Assembly: GCA_016704565.1 (NCBI GenBank)
Contig: JADIZV010000003.1
Span: forward strand, 124,001 to 188,000
Direction: 5' to 3'
Length of the DNA: 64,000 nt
Origin: Candidatus Phosphoribacter baldrii
Lineage (GTDB): Bacteria; Actinomycetota; Actinomycetes; Actinomycetales; Dermatophilaceae
In this document: piece after piece, positions 27,590-36,152 of the stretch
How the letters are laid out: every line of letters begins with the position of its first letter
How positions within the stretch are numbered: position 1 is the first letter of the stretch
Program-made: the position numbers and the translations under genes
The notes under the pieces: generated by a model
Database searches by the model: none
Told to the model about the DNA's origin: nothing
The model's input: the letters and a program-made list of their open reading frames with translations, nothing else

Positions 27590-28561
27590 TCAGACATCAC
27601 CCGGGGCGAGGTGGCGGCGCAGTTCGGTGACCAACTCCTGCTGGGCCTGTCGGCCGATGACTGTCGCCCCGGGGATGCTCGCAAACCCGTGCACGGTTTC
27701 GAGGTAATTCGTCACCCGGACCGGCACGCCCGCCTTCTCCAGACGCGCGGCATACGCGAGGCCCTCGTCGCGGATCGGGTCGATGTCGGCGGTCTGCACG
27801 AGGGCCGGCGGCAGGCCGGTGAGGTCTTCCCGCCAGTAGGGCGAGATCGCCGGATCGCGCAAGTCCATCGGGTCGGGGCCGACGTAGTGGGCGATGAAGG
27901 CATCCATCTTGGCCTCGGTGAGCATCGGCGCGTTCGCATGCTGCCGGACCGAGGGGAATGACTTGGAGAGATCGGTCGCGGGGTAGATCAGCGCCTGGTG
28001 AGCGATCGCCGGCCCCCCGTCGTCGTATGCCGCGTGGCACACCAACGCCGCGAGGTTGCCGCCCGCCGAGTCGCCGCACACCGCCATCCGGGTGGGATCG
28101 CCGCCGAAATCCCCGGCAGCGGTTGCGGCCCACCGGGTCGCGTCGACCGAGTCGTGCACCGCCTGGGGTGCGTGGTGTTCCGGGCCCATCCGATAGTCGA
28201 CGCTGATGACGACAGCACCCACGCGCGCGCTGATGAGCCCGCACAGCGGGTCGTATTGCCGCGTGCTCCCGAGCACCCAGCCGCCGCCGTGGAAGAACAT
28301 CACCACCGGGTGCGGTCCGGCCCCGAGGGGCCGATAGATCCGGGCCTGGCGCTGGGATCCGTCACGCACCGGGAACCATGCCTCAGAGACCCGGATGCCG
28401 GGCGGCATACCCCCGGTGACCCAGGTGAAGGGGCGCTTGAGTGGGGGGACGCGGGTGCGGGCCGCGACGATCCCCGCGGCGTCCAACTCAGTGACTTTCG
28501 GGTAGGGCCCGTGGTCGAGGGCGAAGGTGAGCAGGCGGGTCCGCAGCGGCATCCGGGGCAT
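27590..28561 (-). CDS. alpha/beta hydrolase, HSL (family IV) esterase
   Basis: The 323-residue enzyme has the oxyanion-hole motif VMFFHGGGWVLG, the nucleophile elbow VCGDSAGGN (Ser near 160), an Asp in DIDPIRDEG and a His in TVHGFAS. These are the catalytic elements of hormone-sensitive-lipase-type carboxylesterases. No signal peptide is seen. The next upstream gene is a close paralogue (start PLRT, same motifs), so the pair arose by tandem duplication. Substrate unknown. Confidence 0.88.
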   Translation of the reverse strand: MPRMPLRTRLLTFALDHGPYPKVTELDAAGIVAARTRVPPLKRPFTWVTGGMPPGIRVSEAWFPVRDGSQRQARIYRPLGAGPHPVVMFFHGGGWVLGSTRQYDPLCGLISARVGAVVISVDYRMGPEHHAPQAVHDSVDATRWAATAAGDFGGDPTRMAVCGDSAGGNLAALVCHAAYDDGGPAIAHQALIYPATDLSKSFPSVRQHANAPMLTEAKMDAFIAHYVGPDPMDLRDPAISPYWREDLTGLPPALVQTADIDPIRDEGLAYAARLEKAGVPVRVTNYLETVHGFASIPGATVIGRQAQQELVTELRRHLAPGDV

Positions 28562-28573
28562 AGGCCCAGTGTC

Positions 28574-29623
28574 TCAAGCCTTGGCGGCGCCCACATCCCC
28601 CACGGGGACGATCTGGGTCAACCGGGTCGGGTTGAGGTGGCGTCGCAACTCGCTGAGCAGCTCGTAGCGGGCCTGCTCACCGATCGTCGTCGCCCCGGGG
28701 AAACTCATGAAACCGTGCACAGTCCTCAGGTAGTTCGTCGCGCGGACAGGCACGCCCGCGTCGGACAGTCGCTCGGCATAGGCCAGGCCCTCGTCGCGCA
28801 GGGGGTCGAGGTCGGCGGTCTGGACGAGCGCGGGCGGCATACCGCGAAGGTCCTTGCGCCAGTAGGCGGAGACGATCGGGTCGGTCGGGTCCACGACGTC
28901 GGCGAGATAGTGCTCGGTGAACACCCGGATCTTCTCGGCGCTCAGCACGGGCGCCGCCCCGTGCTCGGCCGCCGAGGGGAAGGACTGGGTCGCGTCGGTA
29001 CACGGGTAGAGCAACGCCTGGTGCGCGATCACCGGCCCGCCCTCGTCGTATGCCGCGTGGCACACCAGGGCGGCCAGCCCACCTCCAGCGCTGTCGCCGC
29101 AGACGGCGATGCGGGCCGGGTCTCCCCGGAAGGACTCGGCGTTGGCGTGGGCCCACCGCAGGCCGTCGACACTGTCGTGCAACGCAGTGGGAGCGCGGAA
29201 CTCGGGCGCCTGGCGGTAGTCGACCGAGACCACGACCGCCGGGATGCTCTTGGCCAGGAACGAGCACAGCGGGTCGTACATGCGCGTGTTGCCCAGGACA
29301 TAGCCGCCGCCGTGGAAGAACAGGAGGATGGGCAGCGGGCCCCGGGCGTGGATGGGGGAGTAGATCCGCACCGGTCGCTCTGAGCCATCGCGGGTGGGGA
29401 ACGTCGCCTCGCGGATGCTCACTCGACCGGACACGCCGCCGGTCACCCAGGTGTGCGGCCACCGGGCCGGAGCAGCCCACTGTCGGGCGTTGCGGATCTG
29501 CTCCTCGTCAAGATCGAGGATCGAGGACCGGCCGAAGCGCTCCAAGGCCACAGCGAAGACCGCCGTGCGCAGCGGCATACGGGGCCGTGGAACGCGACCC
29601 AGACGGGCGGTGGGACGAGGCAC
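28574..29623 (-). CDS. alpha/beta hydrolase, HSL (family IV) esterase, paralogue
   Basis: This 349-residue esterase shares its motifs with the downstream paralogue: LLFFHGGGYVLGN, VCGDSAGGG, DLDPLRDEG and TVHGFMS. The annotated start is the GTG at 29623; an ATG at 29578 begins MPLRTAVFAV and aligns with the paralogue's start, so the true protein may be 334 residues. Only 12 bp separate the two genes, implying co-transcription. Both lie on the opposite strand from the proteasome genes. Confidence 0.86.
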   Translation of the reverse strand: MPRPTARLGRVPRPRMPLRTAVFAVALERFGRSSILDLDEEQIRNARQWAAPARWPHTWVTGGVSGRVSIREATFPTRDGSERPVRIYSPIHARGPLPILLFFHGGGYVLGNTRMYDPLCSFLAKSIPAVVVSVDYRQAPEFRAPTALHDSVDGLRWAHANAESFRGDPARIAVCGDSAGGGLAALVCHAAYDEGGPVIAHQALLYPCTDATQSFPSAAEHGAAPVLSAEKIRVFTEHYLADVVDPTDPIVSAYWRKDLRGMPPALVQTADLDPLRDEGLAYAERLSDAGVPVRATNYLRTVHGFMSFPGATTIGEQARYELLSELRRHLNPTRLTQIVPVGDVGAAKA

Positions 29624-29710
29624 CTTCCCATTGTGGCCCGACCGACGGGTGGATTAGGGGTGGATTTCTGTCGGTTTCCACCGCTGGCCCCTTGACCGGC
29701 CCCAGCAGGT

Positions 29711-29785
29711 CAGGTCCCGGCACGTCTGGTCCCGGCACGTCAGGTCCGGGCAGGCCTGGTCCCGGCACGCCTGGTCCGGGCAGGT
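29711..29785 (+). repeat. five tandem 15-bp repeats upstream of dop
   Basis: Five consecutive 15-bp units of the form C[AT]GGTCC[CG]GGCA[CG]G[TC] fill 29711-29785, with partial units on both sides. They end 15 bp before the dop -10-like box. On the opposite strand they would read as Pro-Gly-Pro-Asp repeats, but no supported gene covers them there. They could be regulatory sites or a slippage-prone minisatellite. Confidence 0.8.
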
Positions 29786-29811
29786 CAGGTCCCCCGACAT
29801 AGGGTGGGGGC

Positions 29812-31341
29812 ATGGGCGTGCGGCGGGTCATGGGGGTCGAGACGGAGTACGGCATCGCCGCGCCAGGTGACCCGAGCGCCAACCCGATGTGGCTCTCCGG
29901 ACAAGTGGTCACGGCATACGCACGAGCGAAAGGTCTGCTCACGGGTCGGGGGGCGTGGGACTACGCGGACGAGGCCCCGCTGCGGGACGCCCGCGGCTGG
30001 GAGTTGGGCCGGGCCTGGGCTGACCCAAGCCAACTGACCGACGTCGAGGACCCGACGATGGCCAACGTCGTGCTCACCAACGGAGCCCGGTTCTACGTCG
30101 ACCATGCCCACCCCGAATACTCCGGCCCCGAGGTGACGACCCCGCGCGCGGTCGTTACGTGGGACCGCGCCGGCGACCTGGTCATGCAGGAGGCGGCCCG
30201 GCTGCTCAACCCCGACCCAGCTCGCCCGACGGTGGCGCTCTACAAGAACAACACCGACGGCAAGGGCGCGTCCTACGGCACGCACGAGAACTACCTCATG
30301 CGCCGGGAGACCCCGTTCCAGGACATCGTCCGAGGGCTCACGCCGTTCTTCGTCGCCCGGCAGGTCTTCGCGGGAGCCGGTCGGGTCGGCATCGGACAGG
30401 ACTCGCGGACAGCCGGATTCCAGCTGACCCAACGGGCCGACTTCTTCGAGACCGAGGTGGGGCTTGAGACCACCCTCAAACGGCCGATCATCAACACCCG
30501 CGACGAGCCACACTCGGCAGCCGACCTCTATCGGCGCCTGCACGTCATCATCGGGGACGCCAACCAGTGCGACGTCGCCAACCTCCTCAAGGTCGGCACG
30601 ACCAGCCTGGTGCTGTCCCTCATCGAGGACCGGGCGCTGCCCGGGGACCTCACGGTGCTCAACCCGGTCTCAACGCTGCATGCGGTGTCCCACGACCCGA
30701 CCCTGCGCACCCTCATCACTTTGCGCGACGGCCGCAAACTCACCGCGCTAGAGCTGTTGTGGATCTACCACGATGCGTGCGCGGCATACCTGGCCGATCG
30801 GGAGGGGGATCCCACGGGGGCCGACGAGGACACTCAAGAGGTGATGACCCGGTGGGCCGACGTCCTCACCCGCCTCGGGACCGACCCGATGAGCTGCGCC
30901 CGTGAGCTGGACTGGGTGGCCAAACTCCGTCTCCTGCAGGCCTATCGCGACCGAGACGGCCTCGCGTGGACCGAGCCGCGGCTGGCCGCCCTGGACATCC
31001 AGTGGAGCGACATCCGCCCGGCCAAGAGCGTTTTCGCCAAGTTGCGCGCCGCGGGGCAGGTCACCGAGTTGGTCACCTCCGCGGAGGCCGCCGCGGCCGT
31101 CACTACCCCTCCCGAGGACACCCGGGCCTGGTTCCGCGGCCAGTGCCTAAGCCGGTATGCCGCCCACGTCGTCTCCGCCTCGTGGGACTCGGTGATCTTC
31201 GAGGTTCCGGGTCAGACATCGCTGCAGCGCATCCCGATGCTGGAGCCGTTGCGCGGCACCCGGGAGCAAGTCCAAGACGTGTTTGACCGGAGTCCGGACG
31301 TCACCACGCTCCTGCGTGAACTCATCCGCTCCGGCGACTAG
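29812..31341 (+). CDS. dop: Pup deamidase/depupylase Dop
   Basis: Dop converts the C-terminal Gln of Pup to Glu and removes Pup from substrates. The 509 residues have the glutamine-synthetase-like fold: GVETEYGIA (8-16) with the metal-binding Glu residues, the Dop-specific loop at about 42-81 that is absent from PafA, the catalytic Asp97 in FYVDHAHPEY, and TVALYKNNTDGKG with ATP contacts. pup, prcB and prcA follow directly. A TAGGGT box at 29800-29805 lies 6 nt before the ATG, giving a probable leaderless operon promoter. Confidence 0.94.
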   Translation: MGVRRVMGVETEYGIAAPGDPSANPMWLSGQVVTAYARAKGLLTGRGAWDYADEAPLRDARGWELGRAWADPSQLTDVEDPTMANVVLTNGARFYVDHAHPEYSGPEVTTPRAVVTWDRAGDLVMQEAARLLNPDPARPTVALYKNNTDGKGASYGTHENYLMRRETPFQDIVRGLTPFFVARQVFAGAGRVGIGQDSRTAGFQLTQRADFFETEVGLETTLKRPIINTRDEPHSAADLYRRLHVIIGDANQCDVANLLKVGTTSLVLSLIEDRALPGDLTVLNPVSTLHAVSHDPTLRTLITLRDGRKLTALELLWIYHDACAAYLADREGDPTGADEDTQEVMTRWADVLTRLGTDPMSCARELDWVAKLRLLQAYRDRDGLAWTEPRLAALDIQWSDIRPAKSVFAKLRAAGQVTELVTSAEAAAAVTTPPEDTRAWFRGQCLSRYAAHVVSASWDSVIFEVPGQTSLQRIPMLEPLRGTREQVQDVFDRSPDVTTLLRELIRSGD

Positions 31342-31397
31342 GTTGGGCAGTGTCGGTCCGCGGGGCCGACCCGCAGACCCGAGCAGGTGGAGGACCC

Positions 31398-31595
31398 ATG
31401 GCCAGCCAGGAGCAGAGCCGTCCGCAGCGGCGCGAGGGCGACCCGGACGCCGCGCCTCCGGACGCGCCGGTCGGTGGCGCCCAGACCCAGGTGTCGAACG
31501 CCGACATCGACAGCGTCCTGGACGAGATCGACGAGGTGCTCGAGGTCAACGCTGAGGAGTTCGTCCGCAGCTTCGTCCAGAAGGGCGGCCAGTGA
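31398..31595 (+). CDS. pup: prokaryotic ubiquitin-like protein Pup
   Basis: Pup is the 65-residue, largely disordered protein tag joined to lysines of target proteins by PafA. The N-terminal half is charged and Pro-rich. The C-terminal half carries the helix IDSVLDEIDEVLEVNAEEF that pairs with the Mpa coiled coil, and the end is VQKGGQ. The terminal Gln means it must be deamidated by Dop before ligation. Its stop overlaps the prcB GTG (GTGA), and a GTGGAGGA ribosome-binding site precedes its ATG. Confidence 0.95.
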   Translation: MASQEQSRPQRREGDPDAAPPDAPVGGAQTQVSNADIDSVLDEIDEVLEVNAEEFVRSFVQKGGQ

Positions 31596-32434
31596 ACCGC
31601 ACCACCCCGGCGGGAGACGCCCGGGCTGGGAGTCTCCCGACGGCATACCTGCGCCCGGGGAGTGCGTCGTTCACGGAGTTCGTCGCGGGCGTAGCGCCCG
31701 AGTTGCTGCCCGGGCGGCGGCCGCTGCCCGCCGGGATGTCCCTGGAGGCACCGCACGGGACGACCATCGTGGCGGCCGAGTTCGCCGGCGGGGTCATCGT
31801 CGCTGGTGACCGGCGCGCGACCATGGGCAACCTCATCGCGAACCGCGACATGGAGAAGGTGTATGCCGCGGACGAATACTCCGTCGTCGGCATCGCCGGG
31901 ACCGCGGGCATCGCCGTCGAGCTGGTGAAGCTTTATCAGGTGGAGTTGGAGCATTACGAGAAGATCGAGGGCACGATCATGTCCCTCGAGGGGAAGGCCA
32001 ACCGGCTCGCGTCGATGATTCGGGGCAACCTCGGGTTGGCCATGCAGGGGCTGACCGTCGTGCCGATGTTTGCAGGGTTCGACCTCGACGAGGGGCGCGG
32101 GCGGATCTTCTCCTACGACGTCACCGGCGGCTGCTATCCCGAGCGCGACCATCACAGCATTGGGTCCGGGTCGTTGTTTGCGCGCGGGTCGCTCAAGAAG
32201 CTGTGGCGCCCAGGGCTGGGGGAGGCCGAGGTGGTCCGCGCGTGTTTGGAGGCGCTCTACGACGCGGCTGACGACGACTCGGCGACAGGTGGGCCGGACG
32301 TGGGTCGGCGGATCTGGCCGACCTTGGCAGTCCTCGACCAGGGCGGGGTTCGGTTCCTGCCCGACGACGACCTGGCGGGGATCGTGGAAGTTATCGTGGC
32401 CCACCGGCGCGGTAACCCGGGAGGCGCGCGATGA
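31592..32434 (+). CDS. prcB: 20S proteasome beta subunit PrcB
   Basis: PrcB is the proteolytic subunit of the bacterial 20S proteasome. The 280 residues start with a 56-residue propeptide cleaved before Thr57 (GTTIVAAEFAGG), exposing the catalytic N-terminal threonine. AGDRRATMG, EKVYAADEYSVVGIAGTAG and the GSGSLFARGSLK strand are conserved. The gene is translationally coupled to pup. The last codons sit in a 17-bp sequence repeated before prcA. Confidence 0.95.
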   Translation: MNRTTPAGDARAGSLPTAYLRPGSASFTEFVAGVAPELLPGRRPLPAGMSLEAPHGTTIVAAEFAGGVIVAGDRRATMGNLIANRDMEKVYAADEYSVVGIAGTAGIAVELVKLYQVELEHYEKIEGTIMSLEGKANRLASMIRGNLGLAMQGLTVVPMFAGFDLDEGRGRIFSYDVTGGCYPERDHHSIGSGSLFARGSLKKLWRPGLGEAEVVRACLEALYDAADDDSATGGPDVGRRIWPTLAVLDQGGVRFLPDDDLAGIVEVIVAHRRGNPGGAR

Positions 32435-32462
32435 GCGCCGACCAGAGGGCAGGAGGCGCGCG

Positions 32463-33239
32463 ATGAGCATGCCGTTCTATGTCTCGCCTGAGCAGCTGAT
32501 GAAGGACAAGGCTGACTACGCCCGCAAGGGGATCGCCCGCGGCCGGTCGGTGATCGTCCTGCAGTACGACCGAGGCATCGCGTTCGTCGCGGAAAACCCG
32601 CAGAGCCTGCGCAAGATCTCCGAGATCTACGACCGGATCGCGTTTGCGGCGGTCGGGATGTACTACGAGTTCGAGAATCTGCGGGTCGCCGGCATTCGGT
32701 ATGCCGATCTGCGGGGCTACTCCTACGACCGCTCCGACGTGTCAGCGCGAGGCCTGGCCAACGCCTACGCCCAGACCCTGGGGACGGTGTTCACCCAGGA
32801 GCCGAAGCCCTACGAGATCGAGCTGTGTGTTGCGGAGGTCGGCCTGACCCCCGAACGCGACCAGATCTATCGACTCACCTATGACGGGTCGGTCGCCGAC
32901 CAGCACGGGTTCGTCGTCATGGGCGGTGCCAGCGGGGCCGCGGAGGAGCGCCTCAAGGCTGGCTGGCGCGAGGGTATGCCGCTCGCGGACGCCCTCATTG
33001 TGGCCGTCGCCGCGCTCGCGGCCGACCCGGCTGGCGGCGAGCCTCGGGCGCTTGCACCAGACCAGCTTGAGGTGGCGGTGCTGGACCGGAACCGGCCCCG
33101 GCGCACATTCCGCCGGATCGTCGGCCCGTTGCTGGCTGACCTGCTCAATGCCGACAGCCCCACCGCGCACGCTCCAGAGGTCGACGAGGGCATCCCCGGC
33201 CATCATGACACCCTCTCGGGTGAGGCCCCACCCAACTGA
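32463..33239 (+). CDS. prcA: 20S proteasome alpha subunit PrcA
   Basis: PrcA forms the outer rings that gate entry and dock Mpa. The 258-residue product begins MPFYVSPEQLMKDKADYARKG, the usual gating N-terminus, followed by RSVIVLQYDRGIAFVAENP. The C-terminal ~25 residues are acidic and disordered. The ribosome-binding site and start region (GGAGGCGCGCGATGAGC) is a direct repeat of the end of prcB; between the copies, an 11-codon mini-ORF (32431-32466) starts on the prcB stop and ends on the prcA start, so translation may be relayed across all three. Confidence 0.94.
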   Translation: MSMPFYVSPEQLMKDKADYARKGIARGRSVIVLQYDRGIAFVAENPQSLRKISEIYDRIAFAAVGMYYEFENLRVAGIRYADLRGYSYDRSDVSARGLANAYAQTLGTVFTQEPKPYEIELCVAEVGLTPERDQIYRLTYDGSVADQHGFVVMGGASGAAEERLKAGWREGMPLADALIVAVAALAADPAGGEPRALAPDQLEVAVLDRNRPRRTFRRIVGPLLADLLNADSPTAHAPEVDEGIPGHHDTLSGEAPPN

Positions 33240-33247
33240 CAGGCTCA

Positions 33248-33290
33248 CACCCTGATCGGACCGGACCTCGGGTCCGGGCCGATCAGGGTG
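33248..33290. terminator. bidirectional terminator between prcA and the coiled-coil gene
   Basis: A 12-bp perfect outer stem (CACCCTGATCGG with its complement) encloses a second inner stem (CCGGACC with GGTCCGG). The hairpin starts 9 bp after the prcA stop and ends 10 bp before the stop of the convergent gene, so it can serve both directions. Confidence 0.78.
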
Positions 33291-33299
33291 ACGGCATGG

Positions 33300-34430
33300 T
33301 CAGCGGCGGCGGGCGCCTTTGCCCTCAGCCTGCTCCAACAGCTCTTCAGCCAGGTCGGGGACATCCGGGATGTTCTCGACCTCGTCGCTGTTCGTCGAGC
33401 GTTCGATGGCCTCACCCGTTTCCGGGCTCTCAGCCTGTGCATCTGCGCCCGGAGCGGCGGCGTCGTCGGCACCCGGCGCCTGGACCGCTGGTGCTTCCGC
33501 GGCCGCGAACGGGGTCAACATCGAGCCACCTGCTCCACCGAGGGTCGCGAGCATCTGGCGGACGTTGGTCAGCTGGGCCGTGATCGAGTCGCGCCGTGCT
33601 GTGGCGGCCGCCAACTCGCGGTCGGAGTCGCGCTTGATCCGCTCGGCCTGGTCGCGGGCGGAGGCGACGAGCGAGGCCGCCTCGGTGCGGGCCTTCTCCA
33701 GCATGTTGGCGACCTCAGCCTGGGCCGACTGGTGGGCTCGGTCGGATTCTGAGGCGAGCGCAGCCGCCCGGTCCTGGACAGCCACGAGCGACGACTCGTG
33801 CTGGGACATGGCCGCCGCGAACTCGGCTGCGGCCTTGTCGCGGCGGGCGGCGAGGGTCGTCTCGAACTCGGCGGCAGACTCGGCGGCCTTGGCGCGCTGG
33901 TGCTCGTAGACCGCCTCGGCCTCCTCCCGGCGCGCGGAGGACTCCCGGTCGGCGTGGTCGAGGATCTCGTCGGCCTTGCGTTTGGCGTCTTCCAGGGTGC
34001 GGGCAGCCTCGGCGTCCGCGCGGGTCCGCACGTCCTCGGCATACCGATCGGCATCGGCCCGCACGGACGCGGCGGCGGCTTCGGCGGAGGCTCGCACCTC
34101 GGTCGCCTCGGTGGCGGCCGTGGCGCGCAGGTGGGCTGCTTCCTCGTCGGCGAGGGTGAGGATCTGACCGACCCGGTCACCGAGCCCGGCGAAACTGGGC
34201 GCCGCAGCGGTCTTGGTGGCTTCCCGCAGTTTGACCAGCTGGGCCTCCTTGGCCTCCAACTGGGCCCGCAGGTCGCCGTGACCCGCCTCAAGCTTGCTGG
34301 CGTTGACGCTGTAGGTCGCCGCTTCCTGCCGCGCCGCCTCTGCAGCGGCGGTCAGTTCGGCCACGACCTGGTCGACCTGTGCGGGGTCGTAGCCACGAAG
34401 AACGGCGCGGAATTGCGTGTGGTCGGTCAT
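33300..34430 (-). CDS. DivIVA-like coiled-coil protein
   Basis: The 376-residue protein opens with a DivIVA-like N-terminal segment, FRAVLRGYDPAQVDQVVAEL, and then runs as an Ala/Glu/Arg-rich coiled coil from about residue 25 to 290, ending in a Pro/Ala/acidic tail. DivIVA-type proteins recognise curved membrane at poles and septa and scaffold polar growth. The segment ATARRDSITAQLTNVRQML near 275-300 recurs in similar form in the next upstream gene, so the two are probably partners or paralogues. The ATG at 34430 is preferred over the TTG just before it. The pair is antiparallel to the proteasome operon. Confidence 0.7.
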   Translation of the reverse strand: MTDHTQFRAVLRGYDPAQVDQVVAELTAAAEAARQEAATYSVNASKLEAGHGDLRAQLEAKEAQLVKLREATKTAAAPSFAGLGDRVGQILTLADEEAAHLRATAATEATEVRASAEAAAASVRADADRYAEDVRTRADAEAARTLEDAKRKADEILDHADRESSARREEAEAVYEHQRAKAAESAAEFETTLAARRDKAAAEFAAAMSQHESSLVAVQDRAAALASESDRAHQSAQAEVANMLEKARTEAASLVASARDQAERIKRDSDRELAAATARRDSITAQLTNVRQMLATLGGAGGSMLTPFAAAEAPAVQAPGADDAAAPGADAQAESPETGEAIERSTNSDEVENIPDVPDLAEELLEQAEGKGARRR

Positions 34431-34461
34431 CAAGATCCCATCGAATGCGGTGCGTGGTCGG

Positions 34462-36039
34462 TCAGGGGAGAGGTTCGATCAGCGTGAGATCGTCGGCCGG
34501 ATGGTCGACGGCTGCGTGGGGGAGGGGCCGCGGCGTGGGTGTCGTCGCGGCGGGCATCGACGCGTATGCCGCGTGCTCACCGTCCTGAGGCGAGCCGGGG
34601 GACGCCCCGTTGCGCGCCCCGCTCAACCGCTCCGGGACCGCCAGCGCCTCGATGACATTGGACAGATGCCCCAACTGGGTGTTGATGTCGTCGCGGCGGG
34701 CAGCCAGGGTGTGCACCTCGGCCCGGGCTGCCTCGACAGCCTCGCGAGCCTGCGCCCGCAGGTGATCGGCCTCGTCCCGCGCCTCAGCCAGCGTCCGCAC
34801 CAGTTCCTCACGAGCTGCCCGACGATCGGCATGCGCCTCGCGGTGCAGTTTTTCGACCTCAGCTGCCGTGCGCTCCCGGATGAGCCGGGCCCCGTGTTCG
34901 GCCTCGGCGAGGCGATGCTCCGCGCGATCCACCGTTGCTTGGGCCTGCGCCTGCGCCTCAGCGAGCAACCGCGCGCTCTCGGACGTCGCGTCCGCAGCTG
35001 TCCGTTTGGCGTCAGCGGCGGCCGCCTCAAGGATGGCTTCGGCTTGGGCGCGGGTGCGGGAGGACTCCGCCGCTGCAAGGTCGAGCCGCTGCCGAGAGGT
35101 ATGCGAGACCCTGGCCAACACCCCCTGGAGCTGTTGACGACGACGGCGAGAGTGGTCGGCCAGCGTCCTGGCCGTCACAACGCGGGTGCGCTCGGCCTCA
35201 GCGTTGGCGCCGTCGATGATCTCGCGCATCGTGCGTTCGGCCCAGTCGAGGTGGGCCTTGGCGGCGCTGAGCATCTCGTCGGCCTCGGCGCGAGCCTGGG
35301 CGACCCGCGCTTGCACGTCGGCTGCGGCCTCGCGGCGTAGCTGTGCTGTCTCGGCCACAGTGCGAGCGCGCAGTGCCTCAGCGGCGGCAGCCATGAGGTC
35401 GGACTCCTCACGTGCCGTGTTGCGCAGGCGATCGGCTTCGGCGGTGGCAGCCGTCACCAGTGCTGAGGCACTGGTCGATGCCATGGCCAGCCTCGTCGAC
35501 TCCTCGCTGGCGATGGCCGCAGCGCGCTCATCCAAGGTCAGCGACCTAGCCGACTCGTGGGCCACGAATCGGGCCATGGCGCTGTCATAGTCGGCCTGCG
35601 CGGCCGCCCGGAGCTCGGCAGCACTGGCCTGGGCTGCGCGTCTGAACTCGGCGGCGTCCTTGCGGGCTTCGTCAAGCTCGACCTCACTGCTGCGCGCTGC
35701 TGCATCGGCGACCAACGAGGCCTGCGCCGCTGCATCGCTGAGCAGCGACGTTGCGTCCTCGTGGGCGGCCGCGAGCAACGCGGCAGCGTGGTCACGATCG
35801 GAGGTGGCGGCCACGTGGAGGGCGCTGGCCTCCCGGTGTAGCCGCTCGGCTTCGGTCGTCAGGTCGCGGGCCCGAATCTGGGCAGCCGTCAGCACCTCGT
35901 CGGCCTGCGCCGTGACGGTGTCGGCGTGGCCTTGTGCGCGGGCGAGGATCTCCAACGCATGCTTGGTCACGTCTCCGACATCGCCCCCGGCGGAGACCGA
36001 CGGGGTGGCGGCTGCCAGACCGTCGGACATGGGGGACAT
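34462..36039 (-). CDS. long alanine-rich coiled-coil protein (filament/scaffold-like)
   Basis: This protein of about 525 residues is almost wholly predicted coiled coil with a repeating pattern of Ala, Glu, Arg and Asp. It has no membrane segment, no signal peptide and no Cys. The C-terminal segment TLAARRDDINTQLGHLSNVIEAL matches the pattern found in the downstream DivIVA-like protein. Relatives in streptomycetes are annotated as cytoskeletal or 'cellulose-binding' coiled-coil proteins (Scy/FilP-like), though low complexity makes homology hard to judge. Start choice is uncertain (36075, 36039 or 36030). pafA starts divergently 113 bp away. Confidence 0.65.
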   Translation of the reverse strand: MSPMSDGLAAATPSVSAGGDVGDVTKHALEILARAQGHADTVTAQADEVLTAAQIRARDLTTEAERLHREASALHVAATSDRDHAAALLAAAHEDATSLLSDAAAQASLVADAAARSSEVELDEARKDAAEFRRAAQASAAELRAAAQADYDSAMARFVAHESARSLTLDERAAAIASEESTRLAMASTSASALVTAATAEADRLRNTAREESDLMAAAAEALRARTVAETAQLRREAAADVQARVAQARAEADEMLSAAKAHLDWAERTMREIIDGANAEAERTRVVTARTLADHSRRRRQQLQGVLARVSHTSRQRLDLAAAESSRTRAQAEAILEAAAADAKRTAADATSESARLLAEAQAQAQATVDRAEHRLAEAEHGARLIRERTAAEVEKLHREAHADRRAAREELVRTLAEARDEADHLRAQAREAVEAARAEVHTLAARRDDINTQLGHLSNVIEALAVPERLSGARNGASPGSPQDGEHAAYASMPAATTPTPRPLPHAAVDHPADDLTLIEPLP

Positions 36040-36152
36040 GATCTCAGATTCCGGCGGATGGTCCAGACCCTGCACCGAGGCCAGCTGTGACGACGCGGTC
36101 GAGGGCGAGCCGATCCGGGGGCGGGCGGCATACGGGCCCGTAGGGTGAGGGG

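Noticed and set aside
29711..29785. CRISPR array
   Set aside because: The 15-bp units are directly adjacent with no spacers, too short for CRISPR repeats, and no cas genes are near.
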